Origin: Comamonadaceae bacterium
GTDB taxonomy: Bacteria > Pseudomonadota > Gammaproteobacteria > Burkholderiales > Burkholderiaceae
Length of the DNA: 15,315 nucleotides
NCBI GenBank assembly: GCA_947374535.1
Contig: CANCCJ010000059.1
Coordinates: 1 to 15,315 of the forward strand
Reading direction: 5' to 3'
Position 1 is the stretch's first letter. Every line of letters starts with the position of its first letter. Below are positions 14,001-15,315 of the stretch, piece by piece. Position numbers and translations under genes: made by a program. The notes beneath the pieces were generated by a model that ran no database searches, was not told the DNA's origin, and worked only from the letters and a program-made list of their open reading frames with translations.

Positions 14001-14671
14001 TTGCCAAAGAATGGCCGCTTGATTTGCCCGTGCAGTCCGCCCGCTTTACGCTGGGCCAATACACCCTCACCGCCGAATGGGCCAACGGCCAACACGTTTG
14101 GAAAACCAAGCCCGACCAATCGGCGTGGCTACAAGTTGAGATGCGTCCAGGCTCGGTGCTCGAGGGCAAAGAAAAAGCCAAGCACCCGCGCGCGCAAACA
14201 CTCACCACGCTGTGGCTCAACCACATCGTGGCCTGCGCCAGTGGCACGCCCACCACCAGTGTGCAAATTGGCCTCAACGGTGCAGTGCAGTTTGATGCGC
14301 TGACCAAATCTGATGCCTTGGTTGAATTGCAAAACTTGGTCACGCTCTACCAAGAGGCATGGGCCAAGCCCCTGCCCGTGGCACGCAAAACGGCTTGTGC
14401 ATTTGGCATGACCCAGCGGACGAGTCACGAAGAAGAACCAGCCAAATCAGCAACGGCACTGCAAGCCGCACAACAAGTGTTTGATGGCAACCGCAACCTC
14501 ACAGGTGAATATGAAAGTAGCACCACGCTGCAACGCGTGTTCGATAGCTTTGCCGATTTGCAAGACGCCTTACCCGACATGGCTGAGCGCGTGTACGGCA
14601 CGATGGTGAAAAGCGCCAGACTGCTGAGTGCAGCCAAAGCCTCCGAGTTCAATCTGGAGGCTGACGCATGA
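11039..14671 (+). CDS. recC: RecBCD enzyme subunit RecC (exodeoxyribonuclease V gamma chain)
   Basis: A 1210-aa RecC, somewhat longer than the E. coli protein (1122 aa). With RecB and RecD it forms the helicase/nuclease that resects double-strand ends; RecC splits the duplex and reads the Chi sequence. Family blocks are clear: SNQLEGL (14-20), VQSNGMKHWL (43-52), VFGVTSLP (about 247-254), NPCQHFWG (276-283), LLGMNDGDYPRSQTPRDFDL (about 732-751) and GDRSRREDDRYLFLEALLS followed by YISWQGR. Like other RecC proteins it has helicase-like domains that have lost the Walker A motif, then a nuclease-like C-terminal domain. The start is uncertain: ATG 11039 has no clear ribosome site, and ATG 11066 (MVLHSNQ) would fit the family N-terminus closely. 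The stop overlaps the recB ATG. ptrA, which separates recC and recB in E. coli, is absent. Confidence 0.95.
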   Translation: MSSPHATGFMVLHSNQLEGLRELAVQFIRNHPLPVLAPEVLLVQSNGMKHWLELALAKDLGICAATQVELPSTKLWQIYRAVLGPSNVPAHMPLDKSPLVWRIMRLLPNLLAQPSFAPLKNYLGQSEDQASPMNRRVYQLASQLADVLDGYQNYRADWLEDWANSKDQLRTQAGMATPLPTAQSWQPALWRDLLNDLAGDAEVQAALQADTQHSYSSRAKVHEAFMAKMTTLPEGQRPAGVPHRIMVFGVTSLPMQTVQALAALGRVCQVLMLVQNPCQHFWGHAVESRVPLAKLSKQRQAHKAGLPVPQDDGSLTESEQYKLHTDTHPLLAAWGKHGRDYLHLLDGFDDVDQYKGQFNRVEVFVDPAHTAADEGREPNMLEHLQSALLNLEPLPPTPAPVQADDTSIAFVQTHAAQREVEVLHDRLLAWLDADPALKPADIMVMVPDMANFAPHIHAVFGRFASHDPRHLPYTVADTTPHTEPLVQALDTLLQLPQLRVTRVEWQSLFEVAAVRERFGLEEHDVAQLDTWLADAGVRWGLDAPHRKPWGIAPDMADANQNSWLFGMERLLLGYAVGRSSTTSDTEGAHISNTLATPWANTLPQPGLGGLDARVIDGLLQWLRHTQIALLKLRQDHTPTEWVAVLQQLVALFFKPSDEADERLIERVMAPLETWLAECQLARLDSPLPLVVVREHWMAQLQQPAMQRRFFGGGVQFATLMPMRSIPFKCVCLLGMNDGDYPRSQTPRDFDLMSDAAHAGSTQSHWRAGDRSRREDDRYLFLEALLSAREKLYISWQGRRTTDHEVKPPSVLVAQLMDYLNAVWTQRNDKGQTIPACEAPLQPLHAFSQAYFRQGTGVQTYASDWQTAQSNTRTAPPKTTDTTDATAPTELALKQLNRLLKQPVDVFVRDRLRLYLDSPQEASAQEEPFALNHLDSFALTQSIVQAPDPEHALQVLRLSGELALAGFGQAQQDMLLQQRDALLERFEDIAKEWPLDLPVQSARFTLGQYTLTAEWANGQHVWKTKPDQSAWLQVEMRPGSVLEGKEKAKHPRAQTLTTLWLNHIVACASGTPTTSVQIGLNGAVQFDALTKSDALVELQNLVTLYQEAWAKPLPVARKTACAFGMTQRTSHEEEPAKSATALQAAQQVFDGNRNLTGEYESSTTLQRVFDSFADLQDALPDMAERVYGTMVKSARLLSAAKASEFNLEADA
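14655..14660 (+). promoter_or_regulatory. Shine-Dalgarno site of recB inside recC
   Basis: TGGAGG lies seven bases before the recB ATG at 14668, within the last codons of recC. With the ATGA overlap it supports coupled translation at matched amounts of the two subunits. Confidence 0.65.
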
Positions 14672-15315
14672 CGCAAAAGCCTACCTACCAAGCGCAAAAG
14701 CTAGAAGCCCTCACCCTACCTTTGCAAGGCCGACAAGTGATAGAGGCCAGCGCAGGCACTGGCAAAACATGGACGCTGGCTGCTTTGTATGTGCGCCTAG
14801 TGTTAGGCCATCAGCGTGAAGCCGCTTTGTTGCCCCCACAAATTTTGGTGATGACCTTCACCGATGCCGCCACCGCCGAACTGCGCGATCGCATTCGCAT
14901 ACGACTCAGCCAAGCCGCCACATACTTTGATGCCAGCGCGCAATGCCGCGATCTGCCACAAGGCTTGAAGCCCGATCCGTTCTTGGTGAGTTTGCGCGAC
15001 AGTTTTGCTATCGAGGCATGGCCACGCTGTGCGCTGCAACTCAATTGCGCCGCCGAGTGGATGGACGATGCTGCCATCTACACCATCCACGGTTGGTCGC
15101 GCCGCATGTTGAGTCAGCACGCATTGGATAGCCGCAACCTGTTTGAGCAAACGCATCTCGACAACGCCGAAGACCTGCAACGCACCCTGGTGCAAGACTA
15201 TTGGCGCGAATGGTTTTACCCACTCAGCGCGGATACGCTGCAACACATCACACCACTCATCGGCCACGCACCTAATAATTTACTGACCACAGTGCAAGGC
15301 ATTTGGCGCGAACAA
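14668..15315 (+). CDS. recB: RecBCD enzyme subunit RecB (exodeoxyribonuclease V beta chain), N-terminal part
   Basis: The first 216 codons of RecB, open to the right edge of the window (full proteins are about 1200 aa). RecB is the 3'-5' SF1A helicase with the single nuclease site of RecBCD. Visible here are the Walker A motif EASAGTGKTWTL (residues 26-37, Lys33 in the P-loop), the following helicase block ILVMTFTDAATAELRDRIR, and the RecB-typical YTIHGWSRRML block, where most family members have GF rather than GW. The ATG overlaps the recC stop as ATGA, and TGGAGG lies seven bases upstream, so the start is firm and coupled to recC. The nuclease domain, and any recD, lie beyond the window. 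Confidence 0.95.
   Translation, partial: MTQKPTYQAQKLEALTLPLQGRQVIEASAGTGKTWTLAALYVRLVLGHQREAALLPPQILVMTFTDAATAELRDRIRIRLSQAATYFDASAQCRDLPQGLKPDPFLVSLRDSFAIEAWPRCALQLNCAAEWMDDAAIYTIHGWSRRMLSQHALDSRNLFEQTHLDNAEDLQRTLVQDYWREWFYPLSADTLQHITPLIGHAPNNLLTTVQGIWREQ

Noticed and set aside
1..15315. Defence island, CRISPR array, prophage or transposon
   Set aside because: No direct-repeat arrays, transposase, integrase or toxin-antitoxin signatures; recC and recB are housekeeping repair genes here.

Overview
The window looks like chromosomal DNA from a betaproteobacterium of the order Burkholderiales, most likely the family Comamonadaceae (inference). The reasons are a Bug/TctC-type periplasmic binding protein, LctP beside a GntR/FCD regulator, a BFD-tailed assimilatory nitrate reductase next to a siroheme methyltransferase, and even, moderately GC-rich coding DNA throughout. 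I see no IS element, CRISPR array, tRNA, rRNA or phage gene. Gene density is high: no gene-free stretch exceeds 300 bases. The longest gaps are 10848-11038, 4671-4836 and 8427-8567.

Layout. (1) Positions 1-2901 (+) hold the end of a nitrogen-assimilation operon: the C-terminal part of assimilatory nitrate reductase (cut by the window edge), uroporphyrinogen-III methyltransferase for siroheme, and cyanase. Siroheme serves nitrite reductase, which should lie upstream, and cyanase releases ammonia from cyanate, so the set converts poor nitrogen sources to ammonia. A strong two-way terminator follows. (2) Positions 3009-5595 hold a divergent lactate pair: L-lactate permease (-) and an LldR-like FCD regulator (+). 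The intergenic region carries two near-identical TGGT-N3-ACCA palindromes 112 bp apart, an arrangement like that of E. coli lldPRD. (3) Positions 5608-9362 (-) hold a probable catabolic operon, in transcription order: class III extradiol (LigB/DODA-type) dioxygenase, branched-chain-amino-acid-type ABC binding protein, shikimate/quinate dehydrogenase-like protein, and LigI-like amidohydrolase/lactonase. This could be a small route for (hydro)aromatic acids and is the least conventional part of the window. (4) Positions 9403-10847 (+) hold an orphan tripartite-tricarboxylate-transporter binding protein with a twin-arginine-like signal, followed 11 bases later by thioredoxin 2 (TrxC). (5) Positions 11039-15315 (+) hold recC followed by the start of recB, coupled by an ATGA overlap; recB runs off the right edge. 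These are subunits of the RecBCD double-strand-break repair nuclease/helicase.

Most gene identities rest on recognisable family motifs. The substrate of the 5608-9362 cluster, the regulatory sites and several start codons are inference.
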